Of a DNA stretch of 44,712 nt, positions 1-8,115 are shown in pieces. The stretch comes from Apopatocola sp963618015 (GTDB lineage: Bacteria; Bacillota; Clostridia; Oscillospirales; Oscillospiraceae): positions 1 to 44,712 of the forward strand of contig CAVEQS010000021.1 in NCBI GenBank assembly GCA_963618015.1. Direction: 5' to 3'. The number at the start of each line of letters is the position of its first letter. Within the stretch, counting starts at the first letter, position 1. The notes beneath the pieces were generated by a model. That model ran no database searches, was not told the origin of the DNA, and worked only from the letters and a program-made list of their open reading frames with translations. Both the position numbers and the translations under genes were made by a program.

Positions 1-1
1 A

Positions 2-48
2 CACCCCACTTGTTAGATAGTATATCATACTGTCTAACAAATGGGGTG
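2..48. repeat. Long imperfect inverted repeat at window edge
   Basis: Arms 2-23 and 27-48 are complementary over 22 positions, with one mismatch (C9/A41) and one G-T wobble (T18/G32), around a 3-nt loop. The outer ends are CACCCC and GGGGTG. There is no T-run on either side, so it does not look like a simple intrinsic terminator. It may be a dispersed palindromic element or the end of a small mobile element. The context to the left is outside the window. Confidence 0.6.
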
Positions 49-100
49 CGGTTCAAAAACCGCGCGGCAGGGGATTTTTTGATGTGAGGAAGCACAGCGA

Positions 101-224
101 AACCCCTCAGTCAGCCTGACGACTGCCAGCTCCCCTATTAGGGGAGCCAAGATAGTTTTCCGTAGCCCCTCTTGCCTCCCCTAGTAGGGGAGGTGGCAAA
201 AACGAAGTTTTTGACGGAGGGGTT
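101..224. repeat. Modular intergenic repeat, copy A
   Basis: This is the first of five related composite elements. It has two modules: one beginning CCCCTCAGTCAGCC and containing a CTCCCCTATTAGGGGAG stem, and one with CTCCCCTAGTAGGGGAGG, GGCAAAAACGAAGTTTTTG and ending GACGGAGGGG. They are joined by a spacer with ATAGTTTTCCG. The same spacer occurs in copy B at about 13430. The element lies just past the 3' end of the minus-strand patatin fusion gene. Confidence 0.75.
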
Positions 225-267
225 TGATGGAGGGCGAGAACGGATATCCGCTTCCCCCCCTGATATT

Positions 268-2754
268 TTACAGATACCGGTCCAGCGCCTCGCGAGCCTT
301 ATCCCAGCTGGTGCGGGCGCGGTTGATGAGCTCGGCAACGTCGCCGGTCCATTCCGGCGCGCCGGGGAGAACGCGGCGGCGCGGCAGCTCGCCGCTGTTC
401 CAGCGCTCGATCACGCTGCGGTATTGTGCACGCGCATTTTTCACGCTGTCCTCCCACGAGAGATAGATCTTCTCCGAGGCGGTTTCGCCGATGCGGGCGA
501 AATACTCGCGGTCCGCGCCCTCGCGCAGCAGCGCCGCGGCGAGACCATCGCCGTTTTCGGGGATAAGGATGCCGGTATCGCCGTCGGTGATGCCCTCGGC
601 GGCGCAGCTGCCCTCAATAAGCACGCTGCCGAGCGAGCACGCCGCCGCCTCGCGCACAACGAGACCGTTCGTGTCAAACGTCGAGGGGAAGAGCAGGAGA
701 TCGGCGCGGGTGTACCACGCGCGGATCGTGTCGCGGTCGCGCTCGGTGCCGGTGAAGCGGCAGAGGTCGGTGAGACCGAGCTGCGCGGCATATTCCTCCA
801 CAGCGGGGCGATCCTGCCCGTCGCCGACGAACACCATGCAGAAATCGCCGCCGGCGTCGCGCACCTTTTTGAGCCCGTCGAGAATGATGCGCAGCCCCTT
901 GTACCACATGATGCGCCCGATAAAGAGATACACCGGCTTGTCCGAAGGCAGCGCCCATTTCTTGCTCAGCGCGTCCACGGCCTCCGGAGAGGCCTTGCCG
1001 CGCGGCAGGTCAACGCCGTTCGGCATGACGATGTAGTCGCCCGCGTAGCCGAGCGAGCGGAGGTTTTCGCCCGCGCCGCGGCTCACGACCCAGACCTCGT
1101 CGCACGCGGAGATGTTGCTCACGAGCAGCTTCACCGCCGCCTCCTGCAGCGTTTTGCCGCGGACGGCCTTGGCGATGTCAATGTCGAATTTCGTGTGATA
1201 GGTGAATACGACCGGCTTGTCGATCGCCTCGCGCAGACTGCGCGCGAGCATCGTGGAGACGATCGGGCAGTGCGTATGGATGATGTCAAAATCCATCGCG
1301 GCGAGCTCCGCCACGGCGGCGGGGGCGAACGGGTTCCCGGCGCGGTAGCCGGTCATCTTTGTCGTATCGATGCTCGGGTAGCGCACGACGGGGAACGGGT
1401 AGTCGTCCACAACGCCCGGGTATTCCGGCGTCGCAACGGCGCATAACCCTTCCGTCTCGGTGAGAATTTTTGCATAGTTCACCACGGCGTTCGCCACGCC
1501 GTCCACGACCGGCGGGAAGGAATCGTTCATGAGGCAGACGTTCAGCCCCTCGTCGCCGTCCGGGCGGCGGCGGCCCTGCGCGGCGCGCTTGCGCCCCAAA
1601 AGCGCCGGGGCGGGACGCGCCGTTGCGCCCTGCCGGGCGAGCTTGCGCGCCGGGGCGGGCTCGGCAAACGCCGCGGCAAGCGCTGCGCCGCCGCCCGCGA
1701 GCTCGAGCAGCTCGTCCGCCGTGACGATCTGCCAGGGGTCAACACCCTTTCGCTCCGCCGCGGCCTCGACGAGCGCCACGGCGAGATCAATATAGTCGCC
1801 CTTTTCGGCGTCGAGCCGCTTGGCGAGCGCGGGGAGCTGCTTTTCGCAGAGCGTGCGCAGACTGACGCTCTCCCCGGCGGAGGCGGCGTCCGAGAGGAGA
1901 GAGAGGGCTTTCGCCTCGTCCCATTCGCAGTCCACATAGTATTTCGCGCCGCGCAGCCCATAGAGAAAGCGCTGCATGTCGTAATATCCGGCGCGCAGGT
2001 TTTCCCGGCTCTGCGCCGGTTCGAATTCCAGCGTGCTGCCAAGATCGGCGGTGGGCTCCACGGTGTATACGCGCGTGTCCTCCGGGATCTTCACCGAGCG
2101 CTCCACGCCGATGCCGAAGAGCCGCAGCGCGAGAATGTCCTTGTAGCCGTGCTCGATGAGCACGTGCAGCGGCAGCACGTCGCGCAGCCCGCCGTCGGCG
2201 TAGCGCTTGCCGCCGAGCTTTTCGCTGCGGAACACCGGGAGATACGCGCTCGCGAGCAGCATGTCGCAGAGCGTGCCCTCCGGCAGATCCTTGGCGCGCA
2301 GCTCGAGCAGCTTCCCGTCCGAGAGGGAGAACGTGTCGATGAAGAGCTCCACGGGAGACTCCCGCACCGTTTTCTCGTCTACGACCTGCGATATCCACTC
2401 GCGCAGCGGCGTAACGTCAAAGCCGCGGTTTTTCACGACCTCGAGCATCTGCTGTGCCACGCCGTCCAGCTCGTCGAGCTTCACGCCGCCCTTCAAAAGG
2501 CGCGACATCGTCTCATCGTCCACGTCCATGACCTGCGAATAGCGGATGTTTTCCCAGATGTTTTCGGCCTTTTCCAGATCGCCCATCACGATGAGCGAGC
2601 CGTTGAGCGCGCCGACGGAGGTGCCCGCGACGGCGTCGATCTTCACGCCCGCCTCGCGCAGCGCTTTCCATGCGCCGATCTGGTATGCGCCCTTCGCCCC
2701 GCCGCCTTCGAGCGCGAGTGCGTAGGAGCGGGAGGTGTCAATGCGTAGTTTCAT
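268..2754 (-). CDS. Patatin-like phospholipase fused to a GT4 glycosyltransferase
   Basis: This 828-aa protein is predicted to join a lipid acyl hydrolase to a glycosyltransferase. Residues 1 to about 330 are patatin-like: a Gly-rich oxyanion loop EGGGAKGAYQIG (16-27), nucleophile elbow GTSVG with Ser46, and a DGG triad around 185-190. About 40 basic, Ala/Pro-rich residues follow (near 370-407). The rest is a GT-B, GT4-type enzyme beginning NVCLMNDSFPPVVDGVANAV, with GRIMWYKG and FPSTFDTNGLVVREA typical of the nucleotide-sugar site. GT4 enzymes of this type include diacylglycerol and phosphoinositide glucosyl- or mannosyltransferases. No signal peptide or membrane segment is evident. The reading frame is continuous across the junction, so this looks like a true fusion. 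A role in glycolipid remodelling is inference; substrates are unknown. Confidence 0.85.
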   Translation of the reverse strand: MKLRIDTSRSYALALEGGGAKGAYQIGAWKALREAGVKIDAVAGTSVGALNGSLIVMGDLEKAENIWENIRYSQVMDVDDETMSRLLKGGVKLDELDGVAQQMLEVVKNRGFDVTPLREWISQVVDEKTVRESPVELFIDTFSLSDGKLLELRAKDLPEGTLCDMLLASAYLPVFRSEKLGGKRYADGGLRDVLPLHVLIEHGYKDILALRLFGIGVERSVKIPEDTRVYTVEPTADLGSTLEFEPAQSRENLRAGYYDMQRFLYGLRGAKYYVDCEWDEAKALSLLSDAASAGESVSLRTLCEKQLPALAKRLDAEKGDYIDLAVALVEAAAERKGVDPWQIVTADELLELAGGGAALAAAFAEPAPARKLARQGATARPAPALLGRKRAAQGRRRPDGDEGLNVCLMNDSFPPVVDGVANAVVNYAKILTETEGLCAVATPEYPGVVDDYPFPVVRYPSIDTTKMTGYRAGNPFAPAAVAELAAMDFDIIHTHCPIVSTMLARSLREAIDKPVVFTYHTKFDIDIAKAVRGKTLQEAAVKLLVSNISACDEVWVVSRGAGENLRSLGYAGDYIVMPNGVDLPRGKASPEAVDALSKKWALPSDKPVYLFIGRIMWYKGLRIILDGLKKVRDAGGDFCMVFVGDGQDRPAVEEYAAQLGLTDLCRFTGTERDRDTIRAWYTRADLLLFPSTFDTNGLVVREAAACSLGSVLIEGSCAAEGITDGDTGILIPENGDGLAAALLREGADREYFARIGETASEKIYLSWEDSVKNARAQYRSVIERWNSGELPRRRVLPGAPEWTGDVAELINRARTSWDKAREALDRYL

Positions 2755-2805
2755 GGGGGGATACGTCCTCCTTCCAAAATGTATAAAGGGTTTAAACTGT
2801 CGGAT

Positions 2806-3855
2806 TCAGAGTCGTGCCGCACAGCCGAGCTCTTCGGCGAGCGCGTTGAGCGCATCGCGAAGCGCCGGAGCGACCGGCACACCGTTAGCAGCGCTCTCGG
2901 CGGCACAGCGCTCCTCCGGCTCGCCGGGGAGCAGCACCTCGCCGCCCGGCTGCGCCGGGGTGAGAGAGGTGACGCGCGCGAGACTTTCCTCGCACAGAGC
3001 CTCAAAGGTTTCGAGCGGCAGAAAGCGCTTTATATCCACGCAGCCGAACACGTGCCCCGTTCCCGCCGGGCGCGAGAGATCGGAGAGAAGCCCCGCGCCG
3101 CCGAGCGCGCTGCTGCCCGTGAGCACGGCGCAGAGAAGCTCAATAAAGATCGCGAGCCCCGAGCCCTTCGCGCCTCCGGCAGGGAGGAGCGTGCCGCCGT
3201 TCAAAACGGCGGAGGCGTCGGTCGTGGGCGCGCCGTGCGCGTCCAGCCCCCAGGTGTCGGGGATGGGCGTGCCGCTCAGCGCAGCATAGCGGATCTTGCC
3301 ACGCGCAACGGTGGAGAGCGCCATGTCGAGCGCGAGCGGGGCCTTTCCCTCGCCGCGCGGCAGCGCGAGACCGACCGGGTCGGTGCCGAGAAGCGGCTGC
3401 GCTGCGCCGTGCGGCGCCATGGCGCTCGCCGCCGAAGAGATGTTGAAAGCGAAAAAGCCGCGCTGTGCCGCGGGGATGGCGTACCACGCGCCCGTGCCGA
3501 AATGGTTGGAGTTTGCCACCGCGACGAACGAAACGCCGTATTTTGCGGCGAGCTCCTCCGCCTTGGCGGCGGCTTTCCGTCCGGCAAGCTGGCCGAGACC
3601 GTTCTGCGCGTCGAGCCGTGCCGTGCCGCCGGATTCCATGGTAAACGGCATCGGAACGTTTATCGCCGTGGCGCCCGAGCGGAGGCGGGCGATGTACTGC
3701 GGCAGACGCAGCAGCCCGTGCGACGTAACGCCCCGGCACTCGGCAAAGACGATGCTGTCGGATAAAAGCGCGGCGTCCGGCTTTGAAAGCCCCGCGGCGC
3801 AGCAGAGCGCTTCGGAAAAGGCGCGCAGCGCGGCGGCGTCAATGCGCTCTCTCAT
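2806..3855 (-). CDS. Ldh-family (malate/L-lactate-type) NAD(P)-dependent oxidoreductase
   Basis: A 349-aa member of the Ldh_2 family, which reduces 2-oxoacids or oxidises 2-hydroxyacids (malate, L-lactate, ureidoglycolate, sulfolactate, diketogulonate). Family marks include the N-terminal helical region, ECRGVTSHGLLRLPQY with the conserved His, ANSNHFGTGAWYA with a second His, and GTDPVGLALP. The length is typical. I chose the ATG at 3855, not a longer open frame extending to 4251, because family homology starts there and its ATG overlaps the upstream TGA (ATGA). That overlap implies translational coupling to the TIM-barrel gene. The coupling suggests successive or paired steps in an unknown small-acid pathway; the substrate cannot be read from sequence. 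Confidence 0.85.
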   Translation of the reverse strand: MRERIDAAALRAFSEALCCAAGLSKPDAALLSDSIVFAECRGVTSHGLLRLPQYIARLRSGATAINVPMPFTMESGGTARLDAQNGLGQLAGRKAAAKAEELAAKYGVSFVAVANSNHFGTGAWYAIPAAQRGFFAFNISSAASAMAPHGAAQPLLGTDPVGLALPRGEGKAPLALDMALSTVARGKIRYAALSGTPIPDTWGLDAHGAPTTDASAVLNGGTLLPAGGAKGSGLAIFIELLCAVLTGSSALGGAGLLSDLSRPAGTGHVFGCVDIKRFLPLETFEALCEESLARVTSLTPAQPGGEVLLPGEPEERCAAESAANGVPVAPALRDALNALAEELGCAARL

Positions 3856-4778
3856 ACGCAAACCTCCGCTTCGGCGACCAGGCCGTGGCCTTCGCCGCGG
3901 CTGAGCTGGCGCGCTTCGGGGAGATACCGGCCGAGCATTTCCATCACAATGGCGGCCTGCTGTGCCATGCGTACGGCGTCCGCCTCCGTGGGCAGCGAGC
4001 CGTGGGCGGCAAGGGCGCTGTTGCCGGTTTTGAGAAACACCGGTGCGCAGCAGCGCACGATCTCGGGCGCTTCGTAGGTGCGGATAAAGCCGCCGGAGGC
4101 CTCCGGGCAGTCGGTATGGATGTCGAGCGGGACGGAAACGCTCGCGCGCAGCGCGCAGAGCATGTCGAGCGAAAGATCCCGCACGGGGTTGATGCTGTCC
4201 GCACCGCAGCGCTCGAGCAGGCGGAACGATGCGCCGTTCCCGTGGCCGCAATGGGCGCTCGCCTTGAGCACCGTGTCCGCGGGCAGCTGGCCAGCTTTCC
4301 GTGCTTCGTTGAGCACCCAGAGAAGCCCCTCGTCATACACGAGCAGCCCTCGGATGCCGAGATCGCACACGCGCTTTGCGTCCTCCAGCGCGCGGACGAG
4401 CTGTTCCTCGCCGCGCAGCCGGTAGCCGATGACGGCGCCCTGCCGCGAAAGGCGGGTGGCGGAGGTGTCATAAGCGGCGCGCGGGCCGATCGATACCGTG
4501 AGCGCGACGCCGTTGTCGCGGCAGAGCGCGGCATATTCCATAAGCTCTGCGCGCGTGTGGCGGAAAGCGCCGAGCGTTTCATCGATGCGGTTGACCGTGA
4601 TGCCGAGACGCTGTGCCTCGCGCAGCAGCGCACGGGCGGCAGCGGCGGTGTTCACCGTGGGGATCTCAAGGCCGAACTGCGCCCCGCCGGGGAAGGTTGC
4701 CTCCGAGGCCGGGAGAGAGTGCAGATCGCTCCCCGGCAGACCCAGGGTGCGCAGAAACGCTCTCGATTCTTCCATCAT
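3852..4778 (-). CDS. TIM-barrel protein, distantly U32 peptidase-like
   Basis: 308 aa, no signal peptide. It has alternating beta/alpha pattern with motifs such as DEGLLWVLNEA, LKASAHCGHGN, ADSINPVRDLS and PLDIHTDCPEASGG, which fit a TIM barrel with a Cys/His-rich active-site face. Similar proteins are, as I recall, labelled U32 family peptidase, but I do not see the classical U32 signature clearly, so the function is uncertain. Start chosen at 4778, where AAGGAG lies 10 bases upstream. A longer frame to 4826 would begin inside the predicted -10 box. It is the first gene of a two-gene operon with the Ldh-family enzyme (ATGA overlap), so it may act on the same substrate. Confidence 0.6.
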   Translation of the reverse strand: MMEESRAFLRTLGLPGSDLHSLPASEATFPGGAQFGLEIPTVNTAAAARALLREAQRLGITVNRIDETLGAFRHTRAELMEYAALCRDNGVALTVSIGPRAAYDTSATRLSRQGAVIGYRLRGEEQLVRALEDAKRVCDLGIRGLLVYDEGLLWVLNEARKAGQLPADTVLKASAHCGHGNGASFRLLERCGADSINPVRDLSLDMLCALRASVSVPLDIHTDCPEASGGFIRTYEAPEIVRCCAPVFLKTGNSALAAHGSLPTEADAVRMAQQAAIVMEMLGRYLPEARQLSRGEGHGLVAEAEVCV

Positions 4779-4814
4779 AACGGCATCGCTCCTTATCTTA
4801 AGAGATACAGGGAA

Positions 4815-4842
4815 AGTATACCGCATTTTTCCGCCGTTGAAA
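4815..4842 (-). promoter_or_regulatory. Possible promoter of the TIM-barrel/Ldh operon
   Basis: Reading the minus strand, a TATACT -10 box (4815-4820) has a weak TTTCAA -35 (4837-4842) at 16-bp spacing. It places the transcript start just upstream of the chosen start codon at 4778. Confidence 0.4.
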
Positions 4843-4865
4843 AGACCTTGACGGGGAAAACAAAA

Positions 4866-4897
4866 GCTCCCCCGTGCGAGCGATCACACGGGGGGAG
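4866..4897 (-). terminator. Intrinsic terminator after the GNAT gene
   Basis: CTCCCCCGTG (4867-4876) pairs with CACGGGGGGAG (4887-4897) with one bulge. On the minus strand the stem is followed by CTTTTGTTTT. It lies right after the stop of the acetyltransferase at 4904. Confidence 0.75.
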
Positions 4898-4903
4898 AAG
4901 CCT

Positions 4904-5380
4904 TCATTTTAGATGCTTTTCCATATAGAACAGCCCGTCGTCCTTTCGGCGGACGCGGTAGCCGTCCATATAGGTGTAGCCCATTTTTTCGTAAAAGCCC
5001 AGCGCGGCCGTGGTGGGGATGAGCCAGGCGCGGCGGCACTGCGTATAGAGCTCGTCCTTTTCGAGCGCGCGGAAGAGCATCGCGCCGTATCCCTTCCCGA
5101 TGGCCTCCGGCGCGAGGAAGAGACCGTAGATCAAACACTCGTCGTCCCCGGTCTTGCGGACGCCTCCCATGCCGAGGAGCGTGTCCCCGTCGCAGAGCAC
5201 ATACGTGTGCCCGGTCTCGGAAAAGCCGAGGATCGCCTCGGGACGGTATTTCTCCACAAGCAGGGGGATCCAGGGCTCCTCCTCCGGGGCGGTGTGCCGG
5301 CTGTTATACTCCAGCAGGGTCCGCGCCGCGAGACGGCTGAGTTCCTGTTCCTCCCCGGGAACAAACCGGCGTATCTCCAT
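4904..5380 (-). CDS. GNAT-family N-acetyltransferase
   Basis: 158 aa, about the usual length of a single GNAT domain. These enzymes move an acetyl group from acetyl-CoA to an amine. The central beta-strand/loop has LFLAPEAIGKGYGAMLFRAL, the Q/RxxGxG/A-type acetyl-CoA pyrophosphate loop, and the C-terminal part has the usual ALGFYEKMGYTYMDGYRV ending. It starts 9 bp after the stop of the Mrp ATPase gene, so the two are probably co-transcribed. The acceptor is unknown; there is no sign of a ribosomal RimI-type context. Confidence 0.85.
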   Translation of the reverse strand: MEIRRFVPGEEQELSRLAARTLLEYNSRHTAPEEEPWIPLLVEKYRPEAILGFSETGHTYVLCDGDTLLGMGGVRKTGDDECLIYGLFLAPEAIGKGYGAMLFRALEKDELYTQCRRAWLIPTTAALGFYEKMGYTYMDGYRVRRKDDGLFYMEKHLK

Positions 5381-5389
5381 GAGAGAGGA

Positions 5390-6214
5390 TCAGAGCTTTT
5401 CCACGGCGTCGGCCATGCCGTCGAGCCAGTCGCCGGAGAAGACCTCCATGAGGCCGCCGTCGGAGCAGGCGGCGAGACGCGGATCGATCGGGAGCTTGGC
5501 AACGTTGGGGATGCCGTGCAGCGCCGCAAGGCCGTCGGCGCGGCTCGCGCCGAAGATCTCGTGCTTCGCGCCGCAGTCCGGGCAGACGTAGTACGACATG
5601 TTCTCCACAAGACCGACAACGTTTTTCTTCATCATCGAGGCCATGTTGACCGCCTTCTCGACGATCATGCCGACGAGCTCCTGCGGGCTCGCCACGACGA
5701 TCACACCGTCCACCGGCAGCGACTGGAACACCGTCAGCGGCACATCGCCCGTTCCGGGAGGCATATCGACGAACATATAGTCCACATCGCCCCAGTGCAC
5801 ATCCGTCCAGAACTGGTTGACGACGCCCGCGATCACCGGGCCGCGCCAGAGCACCGGCTCCGTCTCTTTTTCGAGCAGGAGGTTGATGCTCATCACCTTG
5901 ATGCCGGTGTGGGATTCGAGCGGCTCAATGCCGTTTTCGCTCTGGAAGCAGTTGCCGTGGATGTTGAAGGCCTTCGGGATGGAGGGGCCGGTGATGTCGG
6001 CGTCGAGAATGGCGGTCTTGTAGCCGCGGCGCTGCATGAGCACCGCGAGCATCGACGTGACCATCGACTTGCCGACGCCGCCCTTGCCGCTCACCACGGC
6101 GATGACCTTGCCGACGCGGGAGGCGCTGTTCAGCGGCTGAAGAAGGCTCTGCGGTTCGGTGCGCTCGCCGCAGGACGAGCCGCAGGTCGAACAATCGTGC
6201 GTGCATTCACTCAT
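5390..6214 (-). CDS. Mrp/NBP35-family Fe-S cluster carrier ATPase
   Basis: 274 aa. Mrp (ApbC) proteins are homodimeric P-loop ATPases that bind and deliver [4Fe-4S] clusters to apoproteins in the cytosol. Visible marks: an N-terminal Cys-rich stretch (C4, C8, C11, C15) like that of NBP35, the deviant Walker A SGKGGVGKS, the DADITGPS switch, the VDMPPGTGD motif, and the C-terminal YYVCPDCG pair that bridges the cluster. No DUF59 domain is present, as in many Clostridia. It is followed at 9 bp by a GNAT gene. Start ATG at 6214 is preceded by AAGGAG. Confidence 0.92.
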   Translation of the reverse strand: MSECTHDCSTCGSSCGERTEPQSLLQPLNSASRVGKVIAVVSGKGGVGKSMVTSMLAVLMQRRGYKTAILDADITGPSIPKAFNIHGNCFQSENGIEPLESHTGIKVMSINLLLEKETEPVLWRGPVIAGVVNQFWTDVHWGDVDYMFVDMPPGTGDVPLTVFQSLPVDGVIVVASPQELVGMIVEKAVNMASMMKKNVVGLVENMSYYVCPDCGAKHEIFGASRADGLAALHGIPNVAKLPIDPRLAACSDGGLMEVFSGDWLDGMADAVEKL

Positions 6215-6250
6215 AGGGTAAAAATCTCCTTGGAAATGATAATGTGTAAT

Positions 6251-7621
6251 TTATAGCCCCAGCAGGGCGGAGGCGAGGGAAAAATAGATCAGCAGGGAGA
6301 GGACGTCCACGATCGTCGTGATGAAGGGGCTCGCCATGACCGCGGGGTCAAACCCCAGCTTCTCCGCGAGGATCGGCAGCGAGCAGCCGACGAGCTTTGC
6401 GATGAACACGACGCACACGAGCGTCAGGCAAACGACCGCCGCGACGAGCGCGGTGACGCCGTTGTGGAGCAGAAGGTTATCCACGAGCATCATCTTCACA
6501 AAATTTGCGCCCGCGAGGCATACGCCGCAGAGAACGCTCACGCGCATCTCCTTCCACACGACCGCCCAGAGATCGGAAAATTCGATCTCGTCAAGCGCGA
6601 GACCGCGGATGACGGCGACGGACGCCTGCGTGCCGCTGTTGCCGCCCGTGCCGGAGAGCATCGGGATGAACGACGAGAGCACAAGGCACGCCGCGAGCTG
6701 ATTTTGGAAATGGTTGATGATGAGCCCCGTGAACGTGGCCGAAAGCATGAGGATGAGCAGCCACGGGATACGCGCCTTCCATGTTTCGATCACGCTCGTA
6801 TAGAGATACGGCCGCTCCGAGGGGGCCATACCGGCCATCTTTTCAATGTCCTCGGTGGCCTCTTCTTCCATGACGTCGATGGCGTCGTCCACGGTGACGA
6901 TGCCGACGAGCCGGTTTTCGGTGTCCACGACCGGGAGGGCGTTGAAGTTATATTTGGAGAACATCTGCGCGACGGTCTCCTGATCCTCGGACGTTGTGAC
7001 GGAGATGACGTTCGGCTCCATGATGTCTTCAATGACATCGTCGTCGTCCGAGAGAATGAGCGTCCGCAGCGAGAGCGCGCCGATGAGCTGGCCTTTATCG
7101 GTCACATAGCAGGTGTTGATCGTTTCCTTGTCAACGCCGGTGCGCTTGATGCGCTTGGTCGCCTCCTCCACGGTCATCTGCGGGCGGAGAGAGACGAACT
7201 CCGTTGTCATGATGCTGCCGGCGCTGTCTTCGGGATAACGCAGTATCTCGTTGATCATCCGGCGCATGTCGGGATCGGCCTGCCGGAGAATGCGCTTTAC
7301 GACGTTTGCGGGCATCTCCTCGACGAGATCGACCGCGTCGTCCACGTACAGCTCGTCCACGACTTCCTTGAGCTCGGTGTCGGAAAAGCCGCGGATGAGC
7401 AGCTCCTGCTGCTCGGGCTGCATTTCAACGAACGTCTCCGCCGCCAGCTCCTTCGGCAGCAGCCGAAAAAGGAGCGGCAGGGCAAGCTCGTCCGTTTCTT
7501 CAAAAACCGCCGCCACGTCCGCCGGGTTCATCGTTACGAGAATGTCCCGGAGCGTGGCGTATTTCTTCCCCTCGACAAGCGCGGAGAGCGTGCTTTCGAG
7601 GGTGACGGTGGTCTCTGCCAT
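6251..7621 (-). CDS. mgtE: MgtE magnesium transporter
   Basis: 456 aa, full family length. MgtE is a homodimeric Mg2+ channel whose cytosolic domains close the pore at high Mg2+. Order of domains: N-terminal helical superfamily domain (about 1-130, with EEMPANVVKRILRQ), two CBS domains (about 135-260, including GIVTVDDAIDVMEEEATED), then five membrane helices from about residue 290. The pore signature GTGGNSGTQASVAVIRGLAL is present. It has its own strong promoter and a roughly 180-nt structured leader (see the separate entry), which suggests control at the RNA level. The start ATG has AAGGAGG upstream. Confidence 0.95.
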   Translation of the reverse strand: MAETTVTLESTLSALVEGKKYATLRDILVTMNPADVAAVFEETDELALPLLFRLLPKELAAETFVEMQPEQQELLIRGFSDTELKEVVDELYVDDAVDLVEEMPANVVKRILRQADPDMRRMINEILRYPEDSAGSIMTTEFVSLRPQMTVEEATKRIKRTGVDKETINTCYVTDKGQLIGALSLRTLILSDDDDVIEDIMEPNVISVTTSEDQETVAQMFSKYNFNALPVVDTENRLVGIVTVDDAIDVMEEEATEDIEKMAGMAPSERPYLYTSVIETWKARIPWLLILMLSATFTGLIINHFQNQLAACLVLSSFIPMLSGTGGNSGTQASVAVIRGLALDEIEFSDLWAVVWKEMRVSVLCGVCLAGANFVKMMLVDNLLLHNGVTALVAAVVCLTLVCVVFIAKLVGCSLPILAEKLGFDPAVMASPFITTIVDVLSLLIYFSLASALLGL

Positions 7622-7806
7622 CGGGACTTACCTCCTTGGATGTTTTTGGGGAGCTAAGACACAGGAGGGCGGATTATGCGCCGGCGGCCACAGATGCCGG
7701 CGGTATTTCCATCGACAATCGACCCTCGCCTGTGCCGCTGGTACTGTGACCGGATTCCATGACCTTCACCTCACATAAAAGAAAATAAAATACGGAGTCT
7801 GTTAAC
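7622..7806 (-). promoter_or_regulatory. Structured 5' leader of mgtE, riboswitch candidate
   Basis: Between the promoter and mgtE lies about 185 nt of non-coding RNA. On the minus strand it shows TGTGA/TCACA arms (7771-7775 with 7745-7749), a long-range helix CACAGGCGAGGG with CCCTCCTGTG (7723-7734 with 7660-7669, two-base bulge), and inside it a CGCCGGC/GCCGGCG hairpin (7679-7702). Mg2+ transporters are often controlled by Mg2+-sensing leaders. I could not match the M-box core (AGGTGAGGCTCCT, AATGGGTCAACA), so the class is unassigned. No terminator with a T-run is visible; control could be translational. Confidence 0.5.
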
Positions 7807-7812
7807 TTATTT

Positions 7813-7841
7813 ATTATATGCCCAAATGCGCCGCAAGTCAA
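7813..7841 (-). promoter_or_regulatory. Sigma-A promoter of mgtE
   Basis: TTGACT (-35, 7836-7841) and TATAAT (-10, 7813-7818) on the minus strand with a 17-bp spacer, close to consensus. Confidence 0.85.
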
Positions 7842-7854
7842 ACCGAAACGGGCG

Positions 7855-8067
7855 TTAATTTCCGCTTTTACCGTCGATTTCCGGCACTTCGGCGCGCTCG
7901 ATCTTTTTGATCTGCTTTTCGTATTTGGCCCGCGCGCCCATCACCTCGCGCCCGCAGCCGAGGCAGCGGAGCTTAAAGTCTGCGCCGATGCGCAGCACCT
8001 CCCACCGGCACGCGCCGCAGGGGTGATTTTTTTTCAAAACAAGAATGTCTCCGACACGGATATCCAT
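7855..8067 (-). CDS. DUF951 family protein
   Basis: 70 aa, usual length for DUF951, a small Firmicutes family of unknown function. The conserved pattern is clear: DIRVGDILVLKKNHPCG, then WEVLRIGADFKLRCLGCGREVM. C17, C20, C36 and C39 could form a zinc site (inference). The tail is basic and charged. It stands alone, upstream of the mgtE promoter and divergent from the 69-aa gene. Confidence 0.85.
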   Translation of the reverse strand: MDIRVGDILVLKKNHPCGACRWEVLRIGADFKLRCLGCGREVMGARAKYEKQIKKIERAEVPEIDGKSGN

Positions 8068-8115
8068 ACATATTTTTCCTCCAAACCGGGAAATATCCCC
8101 ACAGGGGGTGATTCA

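Noticed and set aside
172..1446. 424-aa open frame antisense to the glycosyltransferase half of the fusion
   Set aside because: It begins inside repeat copy A and shows only shadow composition.
2806..4251. 481-aa form of the Ldh-family enzyme
   Set aside because: The extra 132 residues are an Arg/Pro-rich out-of-frame reading of the upstream gene; the ATGA start at 3855 matches the family.
7622..7806. M-box, cobalamin or TPP riboswitch in the mgtE leader
   Set aside because: Core sequences of these classes could not be found (no AGGTGAGGCTCCT, no GCCACTG B12 box, no CTGAGA). Kept as an unassigned leader.
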